Shown here in pieces: positions 45,048-55,119 of a stretch of 61,416 bases of DNA (positions are counted from its first letter, which is position 1; every line of letters begins with the position of its first letter). The stretch lies in assembly GCA_937926785.1 (NCBI GenBank), contig CALBBQ010000034.1, positions 1 to 61,416 on the forward strand, in the 5' to 3' direction. The translations under genes were made by a program, and so were the position numbers. This stretch comes from an uncultured Bacteroidales bacterium. Its GTDB lineage: Bacteria; Bacteroidota; Bacteroidia; Bacteroidales; Tenuifilaceae. Under the pieces are notes generated by a model. The model ran no database searches, was not told the origin of the DNA, and saw nothing but the letters and a program-made list of their open reading frames with translations.

Positions 45048-45710
45048 TTACAGGTCGATTATCTTGCTTTTAATGGCATACTTTACCAGGTCAACTGTGG
45101 TGGTAAGCTCAAGCTTTTGCATGATATGGTTCTTGTGCGACTCAACAGTGCGAACGCTGATAAATAGCTTATCGGCAATCAGCTGGTTTGAGTACCCCTG
45201 AGCCACCATTCTTAAAATTTCCAGCTCCCTTGCGGTCAACTTTTTGTCTTCGTACTCATCGGCTCTTTCCGGGTTTTTTATTTGCTTCAGGTAGCTTTTA
45301 AGGATAATGCCCGACACCTCCTTGCTAAAATACTCATTCCCCTGGTACACCTGTTCAATGGCTTCAATGAGCTCCTCACGCGAGATACTCTTGTGCAGGT
45401 AGCCCTTTGCTCCGCTGCGGAGCGAGTTGAAAATGTACTCCTGCTCGGTATGCATGGAAAGAATGATTACCCGAATTCCCGGGTGATTCGTGGTAATCGT
45501 ACGCGCCAGCTCTATGCCGGACATTTCGGGTAACGAAATATCAACCAGCATCACATCGGGCTTGATAGACTCTAACATGCTCAGCATTTCTCGGGCACAG
45601 TCGGCTTCGGCCACCACCTCGATGGTTTGGGTGTTGTTCAGCAGCGATCGTATGCCATCGCGAACCAGCTGGTGGTCTTCCACCAGCGCAACCTTAATCT
45701 TGTTGTCCAT
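45048..45710 (-). CDS. Response regulator, NarL/FixJ (LuxR-type HTH) family
   Basis: 220 aa. Receiver with E11/D12, phospho-acceptor D57 (MLVDISLPEMSGIELA), S85 and K107; LuxR-type HTH at about 155-212 (LTARELEILRMVAQGYSN, SVRTVESHKNHIMQKL). Its start overlaps the end of the kinase gene by 17 bp, so it is the cognate regulator. Target genes are not identifiable here. Confidence 0.9.
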   Translation of the reverse strand: MDNKIKVALVEDHQLVRDGIRSLLNNTQTIEVVAEADCAREMLSMLESIKPDVMLVDISLPEMSGIELARTITTNHPGIRVIILSMHTEQEYIFNSLRSGAKGYLHKSISREELIEAIEQVYQGNEYFSKEVSGIILKSYLKQIKNPERADEYEDKKLTARELEILRMVAQGYSNQLIADKLFISVRTVESHKNHIMQKLELTTTVDLVKYAIKSKIIDL

Positions 45711-47586
45711 TTGCTGATGTTTTTGTCTGACTTAGCGGGAACTCTGCAACAATCTTTGTCCCTTTACCCGCCGATGAAATAATATTGATCTTACCGTTCA
45801 GCAGTATTGCCCTTTCCTTCATGTTGTAAAGACCGTTGCCCGTATCGGTTGGCCTGTTCGGGTTAAACCCTGTTCCGTTATCCTCAATTTGCAGGTGCAG
45901 ATTGCTAAAGTCGGAGTAAACGGTAACATTTGCCCTATTGGCCCCCGAATGCTTTATGACATTGGTAAGAGCCTCCTGCACAATTCGGTAAACATAGGTT
46001 TTAAGAAGCTGATCCAGGGGTTCGGGTAAAACTCCCACCGTAAGTCCGATGCTAACGCCAGAATTGCTCTCAACCTCGTTGCACAGGTTGCGAAGTACCA
46101 CCGCCAGGCTAAACTCCTTTAGTGCTGCGGGCATCAGGTTATTGGAAATGCGACGAACCTCATCGATAGTATGGTTAAACATTTGCTTAACCTGGGTGAG
46201 AGTTGTATCAATTTCACCGGCCTTTTCATGTGGGATGCTCTCCAGCTTCAGCTTAATGGCTACCAGGTTCTGACCTAACCCGTCGTGCAGCTCGCGCGAA
46301 AGGCGTTGCCTTTCCTTTTCCTGCCCATCGATAACCGATTTAACCTGCCGCATCCGTTCCATCTGTAGCTCCCGTTCCATGAATTTTCGGTGGGTAATAT
46401 CCCTGATAACAATGGATTCCGCCGGCTGCCCCCTAAAAGTTATGGCCTTCGCCTGGATTTCTACGTATAGGGTTTTCCCGTCGCATCGGCGGAGGGTTGC
46501 CTCGGCAGAGGGCTGCCTACCCTCTCTCACCTCTCGTAATAAATCTTCCGCTACCCTTAACAAATCAAAAGGCCGCAGGGTTTGCAGCTCAACATCGCTG
46601 TAACCTGTTATTTCAGCGTAAGCCGGATTGTAAAACACGGGTATCCCCTCGTGGTGAATCACTATCGCATCCAGCGAAGCACGATAAAATTGATTTAAAC
46701 GCTCGCGCTCCTCTTCTATCTGTCTGTTTTGCTCAGCAAGATGTATGTGCAATTGAAGAATTACCGGGTACAGCAAGGTCTCCAGCTCCCCTTTGGTATG
46801 ATCTACCTTTAATGCCCCTCTGCCAACGGTTGCAAGGGTATCAAGTTGCTCAGCCCAGCTTCCTGCCTTGCTCCATCCATATAAAGCGAATGCAATGAAC
46901 ATGGTCAAGAGCGAAATAATAAGGTAAAGAAAGATTTGCGAGAGTACTGATAAGCTGTTCACCTGCAGTATCTTGTTCAGATAATCATTCAGCGCAATAA
47001 CATTATCATTGCTAGCAGCAGCTAAATTTTGCCAGGCTGAAGCTGAATATTTTTTCGCCCTGATAGGGATTGCCGTTTGCTCCTCCAACTCAATGATGAT
47101 AAGCGATGAAGGGCTTGAGGTGCGGTACGCAAGTTGTAGATTTAGCAAGTTTTCATCCACCCTTGTCCTAACGGCCCAGCTTGCTCCATCGGCTGCCGGC
47201 AACTCCCTGGAATGAATGGGTTTGAATAATACATTCAGCTCGCCTTCTGGCGAAATGGCAAACCTGATGATTTGATCTTGAACGATGCTTACCGACTTTA
47301 CATTCCTGTTGTCAGAAAGAAGTTGGTGAATTTGAGGCCATGAGTTACCGGAGGCTAACCGATAAGTGCTATCGGCCAGCATAGGGGTAATTAGACTTAT
47401 TCCGGTGGTGGTAACTCTCGTAACACTAAATATCAAGTGCTTTTTGAGCAGCTCCAGCTTCTGATTCTCGAACTTCACCCAAAATGTGTAACCAGCATAA
47501 AAGATAATAGCAGTTACTAACGCAGCTATCGAAATGCTGGGAACGATTTGGTAACGAAAAATTATCTTAAAGCACCTATAACGCAT
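45694..47586 (-). CDS. Sensor histidine kinase with periplasmic sensor, PAS domain and HisKA_3 core
   Basis: 630 aa. Membrane helices at about 14-32 and 213-236 flank a periplasmic region of about 180 residues with no recognised fold. A PAS domain follows (about 305-415: FYRASLDAIVIHHEGIPVFY, ending SIVIRDITHRKFMERE). Phospho-acceptor H434 lies in RLSRELHDGLGQNLVAI. The ATPase part has IVQEALTNVIKHSGA, EDNGTGFNP and GNGLYNMKERA. Its ATG is only 89 bp from the divergent aspartyl-protease start. Signal unknown. Confidence 0.9.
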   Translation of the reverse strand: MRYRCFKIIFRYQIVPSISIAALVTAIIFYAGYTFWVKFENQKLELLKKHLIFSVTRVTTTGISLITPMLADSTYRLASGNSWPQIHQLLSDNRNVKSVSIVQDQIIRFAISPEGELNVLFKPIHSRELPAADGASWAVRTRVDENLLNLQLAYRTSSPSSLIIIELEEQTAIPIRAKKYSASAWQNLAAASNDNVIALNDYLNKILQVNSLSVLSQIFLYLIISLLTMFIAFALYGWSKAGSWAEQLDTLATVGRGALKVDHTKGELETLLYPVILQLHIHLAEQNRQIEEERERLNQFYRASLDAIVIHHEGIPVFYNPAYAEITGYSDVELQTLRPFDLLRVAEDLLREVREGRQPSAEATLRRCDGKTLYVEIQAKAITFRGQPAESIVIRDITHRKFMERELQMERMRQVKSVIDGQEKERQRLSRELHDGLGQNLVAIKLKLESIPHEKAGEIDTTLTQVKQMFNHTIDEVRRISNNLMPAALKEFSLAVVLRNLCNEVESNSGVSIGLTVGVLPEPLDQLLKTYVYRIVQEALTNVIKHSGANRANVTVYSDFSNLHLQIEDNGTGFNPNRPTDTGNGLYNMKERAILLNGKINIISSAGKGTKIVAEFPLSQTKTSANGQQD

Positions 47587-47675
47587 TTACTCGTAGCAAA
47601 CCCATGGTATTTGGGTACGTAATTTACGGAATCGATGCATTTATTCCATATCTTCATAAAAAAATTTCATACCAA

Positions 47676-48116
47676 ATGGGAAAGAGAGAAAGCATTAGCT
47701 TTAAGCAGCTTGACTTTAAGGGGGATGGCTACCACTGGATTGTTGAGTGCGAGCTGCAACAGCAGCGGGGTTGGCTAGTGGTTGATACAGGAGCCAGCCG
47801 CACGGTAATGGATCAAGACTTTGTGGGAAATACCGAACTGCATCTTTATCCGGACAGCATAGTTTTTGGATTTGACTCCGAACAAAAACAGATTTCAACC
47901 GCTTCAATCAAGAATTTGTCAATTGGTGGCTACTGCTTACCGTTAACGGAGGTGGCAGTTGCCAATCTTGATAATCTGAAACGATTGTACCATGACCTTG
48001 CAGGTATAAACCTGGTTGGAATTCTGGGCTGCGATTTTATGGTTCAGCACGCCACCAACATAAATATTAGGGAAAAACGCATTTATCTCAAAAATACTCA
48101 CATTAAAATTGAGTAG
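47676..48116 (+). CDS. Retropepsin-like aspartyl protease family protein
   Basis: 146 aa from the ATG at 47676 (MGKRESISFKQLDFKG). An in-frame ATG at 47604 would add 24 residues but lies 17 bp from the divergent kinase start; the later start is preferred. The single-copy active-site motif is WLVVDTGASRTVMD; a second psi-loop-like segment is INLVGILGCDFMVQHAT. The small size implies action as a dimer. No signal peptide or membrane helix, so it is probably cytoplasmic. Substrate unknown. Confidence 0.75.
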   Translation: MGKRESISFKQLDFKGDGYHWIVECELQQQRGWLVVDTGASRTVMDQDFVGNTELHLYPDSIVFGFDSEQKQISTASIKNLSIGGYCLPLTEVAVANLDNLKRLYHDLAGINLVGILGCDFMVQHATNINIREKRIYLKNTHIKIE

Positions 48117-48148
48117 AGCATTTGTGGCGTTTGTATGTTAAAAAAAAT

Positions 48149-48169
48149 TATATTTGCCCGATATTTTTG
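48149..48169 (+). promoter_or_regulatory. Two overlapping minus-7 candidates before secDF
   Basis: TATATTTG (48149-48156) and TATTTTTG (48162-48169) both match TAnnTTTG exactly, 60 and 40 bp before the secDF ATG. A TTTG at 48130-48133 does not give standard spacing to either. Confidence 0.45.
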
Positions 48170-48208
48170 AAAACTGGCAAATTATCAAATCTTTAATAAA
48201 TTACAGCG

Positions 48209-51175
48209 ATGCAGAATAAAGGTGCGATCCGATTTATTGCCATTGCATTAGCGCTGGTATGCCTTTACCAGCTTTCGTTTACTTACGTAACCTGGCGGGT
48301 TGAAAAGAAAGCCCGTGAGTATGCAACTGTTGGCAACGATTTTAATGTTAAGAAGTATGAGCATTACCTCGACTCCATGTCGCAGGAACCGGTTTACAAC
48401 TTCCTTTTCGTACGCAAGTACACCTACAAAGAGTGTAAGGAAAGAGAGATAAACCTTGGCCTCGACCTTAAAGGGGGGATGAACGTTATGCTCGAGGTTT
48501 CGGTTACCGACCTCATAAAAGTTTTGTCAAACAACAGCAAGGATAGTGCGTTTGTTAAAGCTATGGAGCTTGCCCAAAGGATGCCCGGTAGCGAGCACTT
48601 TGTCGATAAGTTTGGCAAAGCATTCAAACAGGTTGCCCCCAATGCTCGTTTGGCAGCCATTTTTAGCACACCGGAGCTTCGTGGCAGGGTAAATTTTGAT
48701 TCCTCTGACGATGACGTACTTAAGGTGCTAAAGCAGGAGGCCGAAAGCGCAATCGATAACTCGTTCAACATCCTACGCAACCGTATCGATAAGTTTGGTG
48801 TGGCTCAGCCAAACATCCAGAGGATGGAAAACTCCGGATTGATTGTTATTGAGCTGCCCGGTATTAAAGAACCCGAGCGTGTTCGTAAGCTTCTCCAGGG
48901 TACCGCTAACCTTGAATTCTGGGAAACCTACGAGAATTCTGAACTTTTCAACAACCTGGTTGCTGCAAACACCACGTTAGCTGAAATACAGAAAGCAACA
49001 GAAACTATTCAACCTACACCTGAAGACGAAAAGAACAAATCCGAACAGGATGAGCTACTGAGCAAGCTGAAGGAAACCGAAAAAACCGATAGCGCCGCTG
49101 CACAAAGCAATGCTGCAAAGGATTATCCACTATTCAGCGTACTCCAACCCAACTTGTACAACAACCAGCCCGCTGCCGGACCAATGATTGGCATTGCCCA
49201 CGTAAAAGATACGGCAAGGGTTAATGAAATACTGAGCATGCCCAAGATCAGGGCATTATTCCCACCCGATGTTAAGTTCCTGTGGAGCGTAAAGTCACCC
49301 AAATGGGATAAGAGCAAAACCTTTTATGAGCTGATTGCGCTGAAGGTTACTACCCGCGACGGAAGAGCACCACTTGATGGTGGAGCAATCTCCGATGCCC
49401 GCGAAGCGTTTGGCGATCGTAAAGGTGAAGCAGAGGTTGACATGGAAATGAACGCTGAGGGCGCCCGTGTCTGGGCACGTATGACCGGCGAAAACGTTGG
49501 TCGCTGCATTGCAATTGTGCTCGATAACTATGTTTACTCTTACCCACGAGTTCAAACCGAGATAAAGGGTGGTCGCTCTCAAATCACAGGCGATTTTACC
49601 ATCAACGAGGCGAAGGACCTTGCAAACGTTCTAAAGTCGGGTAAACTTCCTGCTCCCGCTCATATTGTTCAGGAACAACTGGTTGGCCCATCGCTGGGTA
49701 AGGAGGCTATTAACGCAGGTATGCGTTCATTCATCTTCTCCTTCCTCATCGTACTGCTGTTCATGGTGATCTACTACAGCCGTAGCGCTGGTTTGGTAGC
49801 CGACTTCGCTCTTATCACCAACCTTTTCTTCATTATGGGCGTGCTGGCATCGTTTGGTGCAACCCTAACCCTGCCCGGTATTGCTGGTATCGTTCTTACT
49901 ATGGGCATGGCGGTTGATGCCAACGTGCTAATTTTTGAACGTATTCGCGAGGAACTTAGAGGAGGTAAAGGCTTAAGCCTTGCCATTAAGGATGGCTACC
50001 GGAATGCTCTCTCCGCGATTATCGACGGTAACGTTACTACCCTACTCACGGGTGTTATCCTTTACCTCTTCGGTTCAGGACCTATTCGTGGTTTTGCAAC
50101 AACGCTTATCATTGGTATCATTACCTCCATGTTCTGCGGAATTTTCATCACCAGGCTAATCTTGCTTTGGATGGAAAAACGCAACCTACCCCTGTTGTTC
50201 TCTACTAAGCTCACTGAAAATGCTTTTCAAGGATTAAAAATCGATTTTGTAGGGCTAAGAAAGAAAGCCTATGTTTTCTCCGGCATCATCTTAACTATTT
50301 CTATCGTTTCGCTGGTTATTCGCGGGCTTAACCCGGGGATCGACTTTGTGGGTGGCCGCTCATACATTGTTCGCTTCAACAATGCGGTATCTACCGTAGA
50401 GGTTAGCAAGGCTCTCAAACCCTACCTGGTTGAAGCTCCTGAAGTTAAAACCATTGGCGATAACAAGCAAGTTAAGATTACCACAAAGTACAAGATTGAT
50501 TCTACCGATCCCAATGTGGATAACGAAGTTGACTCTTTGATCTACATGGGTGTAAAACCCTTTATGGCACAAGGGGCAACCTTTACCGATTTCCAAAACG
50601 ACTACAAGCAAAGCTCAATCAAGATTGGACCTACCATTGCTCACGACATCAAGCGCGATGCTTACATTGCCGTATTCTTTGCTCTAATCGTTATATTCGT
50701 TTACATTCTTATCCGCTTCAGGCATTGGAGCTACGGTGCTGGCGGCGTGGTTGCACTTGCCCACGACTCGCTATTCACCATCGGTATGTTCTCCCTACTG
50801 TACTTCAGGGTTCCATTTGGAATGGAAATCGACCAATCGTTCATAGCGGCTATTCTTACCATCATCGGTTACTCCATAAACGACACGGTGATCATCTTTG
50901 ACCGTATCCGCGAGTACCTAACCATTCACCCCAAACGCGATAAAGCGGAGAACATCAATAACGCAATTAACGACACCCTTAGCCGTACCTTCTCCACATC
51001 GTTCTCTACTTTGGTAGTACTTATCCCTATGTTCTTCTTCGGTGGTGAGGTAATACGCGGATTTATCTTCGCTCTTATCATAGGTATTGCAATTGGTACC
51101 TACTCATCGGTATTTGTGGCAACACCTATTGCATACGACCTTGAAAAACGCAAGGAACGAAAACAAACCAAGTAA
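48209..51175 (+). CDS. secDF: Fused protein translocase subunit SecDF
   Basis: 988 aa. Proton-driven membrane factor that pulls secreted proteins out of the SecYEG channel. The N-terminal half is SecD (first helix at about 8-26, GLDLKGGMNVMLEV, large periplasmic P1 domain, then helices from about 510), the C-terminal half SecF (LNPGIDFVGGRSYIVRF, GYSINDTVIIFDRIREYL). The conserved VDANVLIFERIREELR motif of SecD is present. About 12 helices in total. The periplasmic part holds a charged, low-complexity insertion (about 265-305). Fusion is normal in this phylum. Confidence 0.98.
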   Translation: MQNKGAIRFIAIALALVCLYQLSFTYVTWRVEKKAREYATVGNDFNVKKYEHYLDSMSQEPVYNFLFVRKYTYKECKEREINLGLDLKGGMNVMLEVSVTDLIKVLSNNSKDSAFVKAMELAQRMPGSEHFVDKFGKAFKQVAPNARLAAIFSTPELRGRVNFDSSDDDVLKVLKQEAESAIDNSFNILRNRIDKFGVAQPNIQRMENSGLIVIELPGIKEPERVRKLLQGTANLEFWETYENSELFNNLVAANTTLAEIQKATETIQPTPEDEKNKSEQDELLSKLKETEKTDSAAAQSNAAKDYPLFSVLQPNLYNNQPAAGPMIGIAHVKDTARVNEILSMPKIRALFPPDVKFLWSVKSPKWDKSKTFYELIALKVTTRDGRAPLDGGAISDAREAFGDRKGEAEVDMEMNAEGARVWARMTGENVGRCIAIVLDNYVYSYPRVQTEIKGGRSQITGDFTINEAKDLANVLKSGKLPAPAHIVQEQLVGPSLGKEAINAGMRSFIFSFLIVLLFMVIYYSRSAGLVADFALITNLFFIMGVLASFGATLTLPGIAGIVLTMGMAVDANVLIFERIREELRGGKGLSLAIKDGYRNALSAIIDGNVTTLLTGVILYLFGSGPIRGFATTLIIGIITSMFCGIFITRLILLWMEKRNLPLLFSTKLTENAFQGLKIDFVGLRKKAYVFSGIILTISIVSLVIRGLNPGIDFVGGRSYIVRFNNAVSTVEVSKALKPYLVEAPEVKTIGDNKQVKITTKYKIDSTDPNVDNEVDSLIYMGVKPFMAQGATFTDFQNDYKQSSIKIGPTIAHDIKRDAYIAVFFALIVIFVYILIRFRHWSYGAGGVVALAHDSLFTIGMFSLLYFRVPFGMEIDQSFIAAILTIIGYSINDTVIIFDRIREYLTIHPKRDKAENINNAINDTLSRTFSTSFSTLVVLIPMFFFGGEVIRGFIFALIIGIAIGTYSSVFVATPIAYDLEKRKERKQTK

Positions 51176-51194
51176 AATAAGCTTACCAGGTTAA

Positions 51195-51224
51195 GAGGCG
51201 GCCCTTTCTAGCCGCCTCTTTTTT
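51195..51224 (+). terminator. Terminator of secDF
   Basis: GAGGCGGC (51195-51202) pairs with GCCGCCTC (51211-51218) around an 8-nt loop and is followed by six T on the plus strand, 19 bp after the stop. Confidence 0.9.
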
Positions 51225-51234
51225 GCTTGTTAAT

Positions 51235-51262
51235 AAAAAAAGACAGGCTTACAGCCTGTCTT
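51235..51262 (-). terminator. Minus-strand terminator of the candidate small RNA
   Basis: AGACAGGCT (51241-51249) pairs with AGCCTGTCT (51253-51261) with a 3-nt loop; on the minus strand it is followed by six T (51235-51240). No minus-strand protein gene lies to its right before mutS, so it must end a non-coding transcript. Confidence 0.85.
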
Positions 51263-51426
51263 ATATGGGGTTAGGTATTAGCAAGTAATCACAGGCTTTC
51301 CTCTATTGAAACCTAAAGTTGAAAATGTTGTTGAAAATTTATAACTTTACCGTGATTATTTCCAATCCTTACTAATACCTGAACCATTGAAATCCCCGGC
51401 TGTGAAGTCGGGGCTTTCTTCTATTT
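51235..51426 (-). ncRNA. Candidate structured small RNA, 6S-like in architecture
   Basis: About 190 nt, from a minus-7 box (TAGCTTTG, 51432-51439) to an intrinsic terminator (51235-51262). Long-range pairing closes the molecule: 51269-51272 with 51382-51385, 51273-51281 with 51372-51380, 51283-51285 with 51368-51370, and 51286-51292 with 51352-51358, with one bulged base and a 9-nt bulge (51359-51367). The pair 51282/51371 is C-A on the plus strand but a G-U wobble in a minus-strand RNA, supporting the minus strand. A 7-bp apical stem (51314-51320/51343-51349) is separated by a large asymmetric bubble, beside which TAGGTTTC resembles a minus-7 box. A second hairpin at 51394-51413 near the 5' end fits the plus strand slightly better. 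The class assignment to 6S is inference. Confidence 0.55.
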
Positions 51427-51431
51427 GAGCG

Positions 51432-51439
51432 CAAAGCTA
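51432..51439 (-). promoter_or_regulatory. Minus-7 box (TAGCTTTG) of the candidate small RNA
   Basis: Exact TAnnTTTG match on the minus strand; start would fall near 51426. The expected TTG at minus-33 is not present; the region there is purine-rich. Confidence 0.5.
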
Positions 51440-51533
51440 CCCAAAAGTTTAAAACCTCACCCTTTTAAAAACATGCTGTAAAGTAGTTTTAACGTTTTTT
51501 TCAACAGGTTAGGTTTTCTTGTACCGGAATTGG

Positions 51534-51541
51534 TATTTTTG
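51534..51541 (+). promoter_or_regulatory. Minus-7 box (TATTTTTG) of mutS
   Basis: Exact TAnnTTTG match. Transcription would start near 51548, downstream of the in-frame TTG at 51530, so that codon cannot be the mutS start from this promoter; the ATG at 51596 fits. Confidence 0.6.
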
Positions 51542-51595
51542 CATGAATGGCAAAAATTATACAACACAGAGGTGGATATAAGTAAAGATATCAGC

Positions 51596-54193
51596 ATGGT
51601 GGAAACCCCGCTGATGAAGCAGTACCTGAGCATTAAGCGCAATCATCCGGATGCCATACTGCTCTTCAGGGTTGGCGACTTTTATGAAACTTTTGGCGAG
51701 GATGCCATTAAGGCCTCTGAAATTCTTGGCATCACGCTAACCCGAAGGGCTAACGGTTCCGCCTCATTTGTAGAACTGGCAGGGTTTCCTCATCATGCCC
51801 TGGACACCTACCTCCCTAAGCTGGTTAGGGCCGGACAAAAAGTTGCCATCTGCGAACAGCTTGAAGATCCTAAAAAAGCAAAAACCATTGTTAAAAGGGG
51901 TATTACAGAGCTGGTAACTCCCGGCGTTTCTTATAACGATAACATTCTGGAGCGGAAGGAGAACAACTTTCTGGCATGTGTTCACCTCGATAAAAAAGTT
52001 GCAGGCATTGCCTTTCTCGATATCTCAACCGGCGAATTTTACACCTCCGAGGGTAATTTTGACTACATCGATAAGCTGATCAATAACTTTAAACCCAAAG
52101 AAATTCTGGTTGAACGAACAAAAACAAAAGAGTTTACCGAGATATTTGGAGGTAAACTATACATAACCCGACTTGATGAGTGGGCATTCAACGAGGATGC
52201 GGCTCGCGAAAAACTCACCAAGCATTTTAAAACCCAATCGTTAAAAGGATTTGGAGTTGACAGCTTAAGGTTAGGGATTACATCGGCGGGAGCAATACTC
52301 TACTACCTGGATGTTACCCAGCATAACCAGGTTAACCACATTTCAAGAATATCCAGAATCGATGAGGATTCGTTTGTTTGGATAGATCGGTTCACATCTC
52401 GCAACCTTGAGCTATTCAGCTCCATCAACGAAGGGGCCAAAACCTTCATCGAGGTGATTGATAAAACAACCTCGCCCATGGGGGCCAGGCTGCTCAAGCG
52501 TTGGGTTGCCCTTCCGCTTAAGGATATTAACGCCATCAACAATCGGTTGGCGGTTGTGGATTTTCTTACAAGTAATGACGACATTCGAACCAGCCTGACC
52601 GAGAAAATCAGGGAGATGGGCGATGTGGAAAGAATTATCTCCAAAGCAGCTGTGGGGCGTATTCAGCCCCGTGAAATGGTTCAGCTTAAGCAATCGCTAG
52701 CCCTTATTGACGACGTAAAAAGGATATGCGAAACCACACCGGAGCCCATCCTGCTCAGGCTCGCTGAGCAGCTTAACCCATGCCACGGTATCCGGCAAAG
52801 AATTGAGAGAGAGATAGTACCGGATGCTCCCCCCATGTTGGGCAAAGGACAAGTTATTGCGAAAGGAGTAAACACCGAGCTCGATGAGCTCAGAAGTATT
52901 TTGTACTCCGGAAAGGAGTTCCTGCTTAATCTCCAGCAAAGGGAGGCCGAGCGTACAGGTATCCCTTCGTTAAAGGTGAATTTCAATAACGTTTTTGGCT
53001 ACTACATTGAGGTTCGCAACACTCACAAGGACAAAGTACCACCAGACTGGATCAGAAAACAAACCCTGGTATCGGCCGAGCGATACATTACCCAGGAGCT
53101 AAAAGAGTATGAGGAAAAAATTCTGGGAGCCGAAGAAAAAATTGCACAGCTTGAACAAAACTTATACCAAAACCTGGTTCACAGCCTTTCTGATTACGTG
53201 GGGTCCATCCAGCTTAACTCTTACCTGATTGCTCAGCTCGATTGTCTGCTTTCCTTTGCCTCATGCGCCATAGATTTTAACTACAAACGACCAGTGGTCA
53301 ATTCCGATGATATCATAGATATCAAACAAGGGCGTCACCCTGTTATTGAGCGCATGCTGCCAGCCGGTGAGTCATACATAGCCAACGATGTGTACCTCGA
53401 CACCCGTGAACAGCAAATCATCATCATCACCGGGCCAAACATGGCCGGTAAATCGGCCTTGCTTCGACAAACCGCCCTTATTGTGCTGATGGCACAAATG
53501 GGATCTTTCGTTCCAGCAGAGCAAGCAAGTATTGGTGTGGTAGACAAGATTTTTACCCGCGTTGGAGCCTCCGATAACCTTTCGCTGGGCGAATCTACGT
53601 TCATGGTTGAGATGCAGGAAGCGGCAAGTATCCTGAATAACATATCGCCGCGCAGCCTGGTGCTCCTCGATGAAATTGGTCGGGGAACATCTACCTACGA
53701 TGGCATTTCCATTGCCTGGGCTATTGTGGAGTACTTGCACGAGCACCCCACCGCCCGGGCAAAAACCCTTTTCGCCACCCATTACCACGAACTTAACGAA
53801 ATGGAAAAATCATTTCCACGGGTAAAAAACTTTAACGTTACCATTAAAGAACTCAATAATCAGGTAATATTTCTCCGCAAGCTGGTTCGCGGGGGAAGCG
53901 AGCATAGCTTTGGGATTCACGTTGCACGTATGGCCGGTATGCCCCCAAGCGTTGTTAAAAGGGCCAATGAGATACTGGCCGAACTCGAGGGTTCGGCCCA
54001 ACGGCAAACCCTAAGTAAACCGGTTGATGAGATCGGGACCCACCGCGAAGGATACCAGCTAAGCATCTTCCAGCTGGAAGATCCGGTGCTAAAACAAATA
54101 CGGGATCAAATCAAAAAACTTGATATTGACAACCTTACGCCCATTGAAGCCCTGAACAAGCTGAACGAGATAAAACGGCTTACCGGACTCTAA
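51596..54193 (+). CDS. mutS: DNA mismatch repair protein MutS
   Basis: 865 aa from the ATG at 51596 ([19 protein letters not shown]); see the promoter entry for the choice of start. Binds mismatches as a dimer and recruits MutL. The mismatch-contact motif is in [15 protein letters not shown] (Phe-x-Glu); Walker [14 protein letters not shown]; Walker [17 protein letters not shown]; the HTH dimer region is near [16 protein letters not shown]. The end, with [16 protein letters not shown], is typical of MutS1. The stop overlaps the stop of convergent cysK by 3 bases. Confidence 0.97.
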   Translation: MVETPLMKQYLSIKRNHPDAILLFRVGDFYETFGEDAIKASEILGITLTRRANGSASFVELAGFPHHALDTYLPKLVRAGQKVAICEQLEDPKKAKTIVKRGITELVTPGVSYNDNILERKENNFLACVHLDKKVAGIAFLDISTGEFYTSEGNFDYIDKLINNFKPKEILVERTKTKEFTEIFGGKLYITRLDEWAFNEDAAREKLTKHFKTQSLKGFGVDSLRLGITSAGAILYYLDVTQHNQVNHISRISRIDEDSFVWIDRFTSRNLELFSSINEGAKTFIEVIDKTTSPMGARLLKRWVALPLKDINAINNRLAVVDFLTSNDDIRTSLTEKIREMGDVERIISKAAVGRIQPREMVQLKQSLALIDDVKRICETTPEPILLRLAEQLNPCHGIRQRIEREIVPDAPPMLGKGQVIAKGVNTELDELRSILYSGKEFLLNLQQREAERTGIPSLKVNFNNVFGYYIEVRNTHKDKVPPDWIRKQTLVSAERYITQELKEYEEKILGAEEKIAQLEQNLYQNLVHSLSDYVGSIQLNSYLIAQLDCLLSFASCAIDFNYKRPVVNSDDIIDIKQGRHPVIERMLPAGESYIANDVYLDTREQQIIIITGPNMAGKSALLRQTALIVLMAQMGSFVPAEQASIGVVDKIFTRVGASDNLSLGESTFMVEMQEAASILNNISPRSLVLLDEIGRGTSTYDGISIAWAIVEYLHEHPTARAKTLFATHYHELNEMEKSFPRVKNFNVTIKELNNQVIFLRKLVRGGSEHSFGIHVARMAGMPPSVVKRANEILAELEGSAQRQTLSKPVDEIGTHREGYQLSIFQLEDPVLKQIRDQIKKLDIDNLTPIEALNKLNEIKRLTGL

Positions 54194-55107
54194 GCATCGT
54201 CCCAAAGCCCATCGATACTCAGATAACGCTCCCCTGTATCGTATGCAACGGTTATAATCCGGCCGGTGGGTTTAAGTTCCTGAACCACTCTTCTTACCGC
54301 CGCAACGTTTGCTCCGGTTGATATACCGGCAAGAATCCCCTCAATTCTGGCCAACTCTTTGGTCGCCTGAAAGGCCTCTGAACTTGAGATGCAAACCACC
54401 CGGTCAATTACTTCGCGTTCAAGATTTGCAGGTATAAAGCCTGCACCTATCCCCTGTATGGCATGAGAGCCCTTACTCCCTCCCGATATAACAGGCGACT
54501 CGGATGGTTCCACGGCAATAATTATGATATCGGGGAAAACCTCTTTTAACCGTTTGCCTACTCCACTGATATGGCCTGCGGTTCCAACTCCGGCAACCAA
54601 AATATTAACACCATCGGGAAAATCTTTTAAAATTTCTTGGGCAGTATGCCTATAATGAATACGGGGATTGGCAGAATTGCTAAACTGCATGGGGATCCAT
54701 ACGGATTCGAATTCAGATGCCAGTTCATGAGCTTTAGCAATTGCACCCTGCATTCCTTGCGAGGCCGGAGTCAGAACAAGATTCGCTCCATAAGCCTTGA
54801 GCAGCTTTCGCCGCTCAACCGACATGCTTTCGGGCATGGTGAGTATCAACCTATACCCTCTTACCGCCGCTGCCATGGCCAAACCTACACCGGTATTGCC
54901 TGAAGTAGGCTCAATGATGACACTCGATGGATTCAACAGCCCTTGCTCTTCGGCATCTATTATCATGGCCAAAGCAGCCCTGTCCTTGATACTACCCGAA
55001 GGGTTTCGTCGTTCATCCTTTATCCACACTTCATGTTCGGGGAAGAGCTTACTCAACCTCACGTGTGGAGTATCTCCCACTGTATTCAGGATACTTTCGT
55101 GCTTCAT
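54190..55107 (-). CDS. cysK: Cysteine synthase (O-acetylserine sulfhydrylase)
   Basis: 305 aa. PLP enzyme that makes cysteine from O-acetylserine and sulfide. The PLP lysine is K41 in [11 protein letters not shown]; the phosphate-binding loops are [14 protein letters not shown] and [15 protein letters not shown]; the [11 protein letters not shown] segment is typical of CysK/CysM. It follows the serine acetyltransferase gene by 12 bp, so both steps of cysteine synthesis are co-expressed. CysK versus CysM cannot be decided with certainty. Confidence 0.92.
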   Translation of the reverse strand: MKHESILNTVGDTPHVRLSKLFPEHEVWIKDERRNPSGSIKDRAALAMIIDAEEQGLLNPSSVIIEPTSGNTGVGLAMAAAVRGYRLILTMPESMSVERRKLLKAYGANLVLTPASQGMQGAIAKAHELASEFESVWIPMQFSNSANPRIHYRHTAQEILKDFPDGVNILVAGVGTAGHISGVGKRLKEVFPDIIIIAVEPSESPVISGGSKGSHAIQGIGAGFIPANLEREVIDRVVCISSSEAFQATKELARIEGILAGISTGANVAAVRRVVQELKPTGRIITVAYDTGERYLSIDGLWDDA

Positions 55108-55119
55108 ATTAGGTATTCT

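Noticed and set aside
47604..47675. 24-residue N-terminal extension of the retropepsin-like protein
   Set aside because: It starts 17 bp from the divergent kinase start, leaving no promoter, and adds no recognisable domain part.
51457..51642. 61-codon minus-strand open frame across the mutS start
   Set aside because: It overlaps the conserved mutS N-terminus and the promoter boxes of both mutS and the candidate RNA; no domain.
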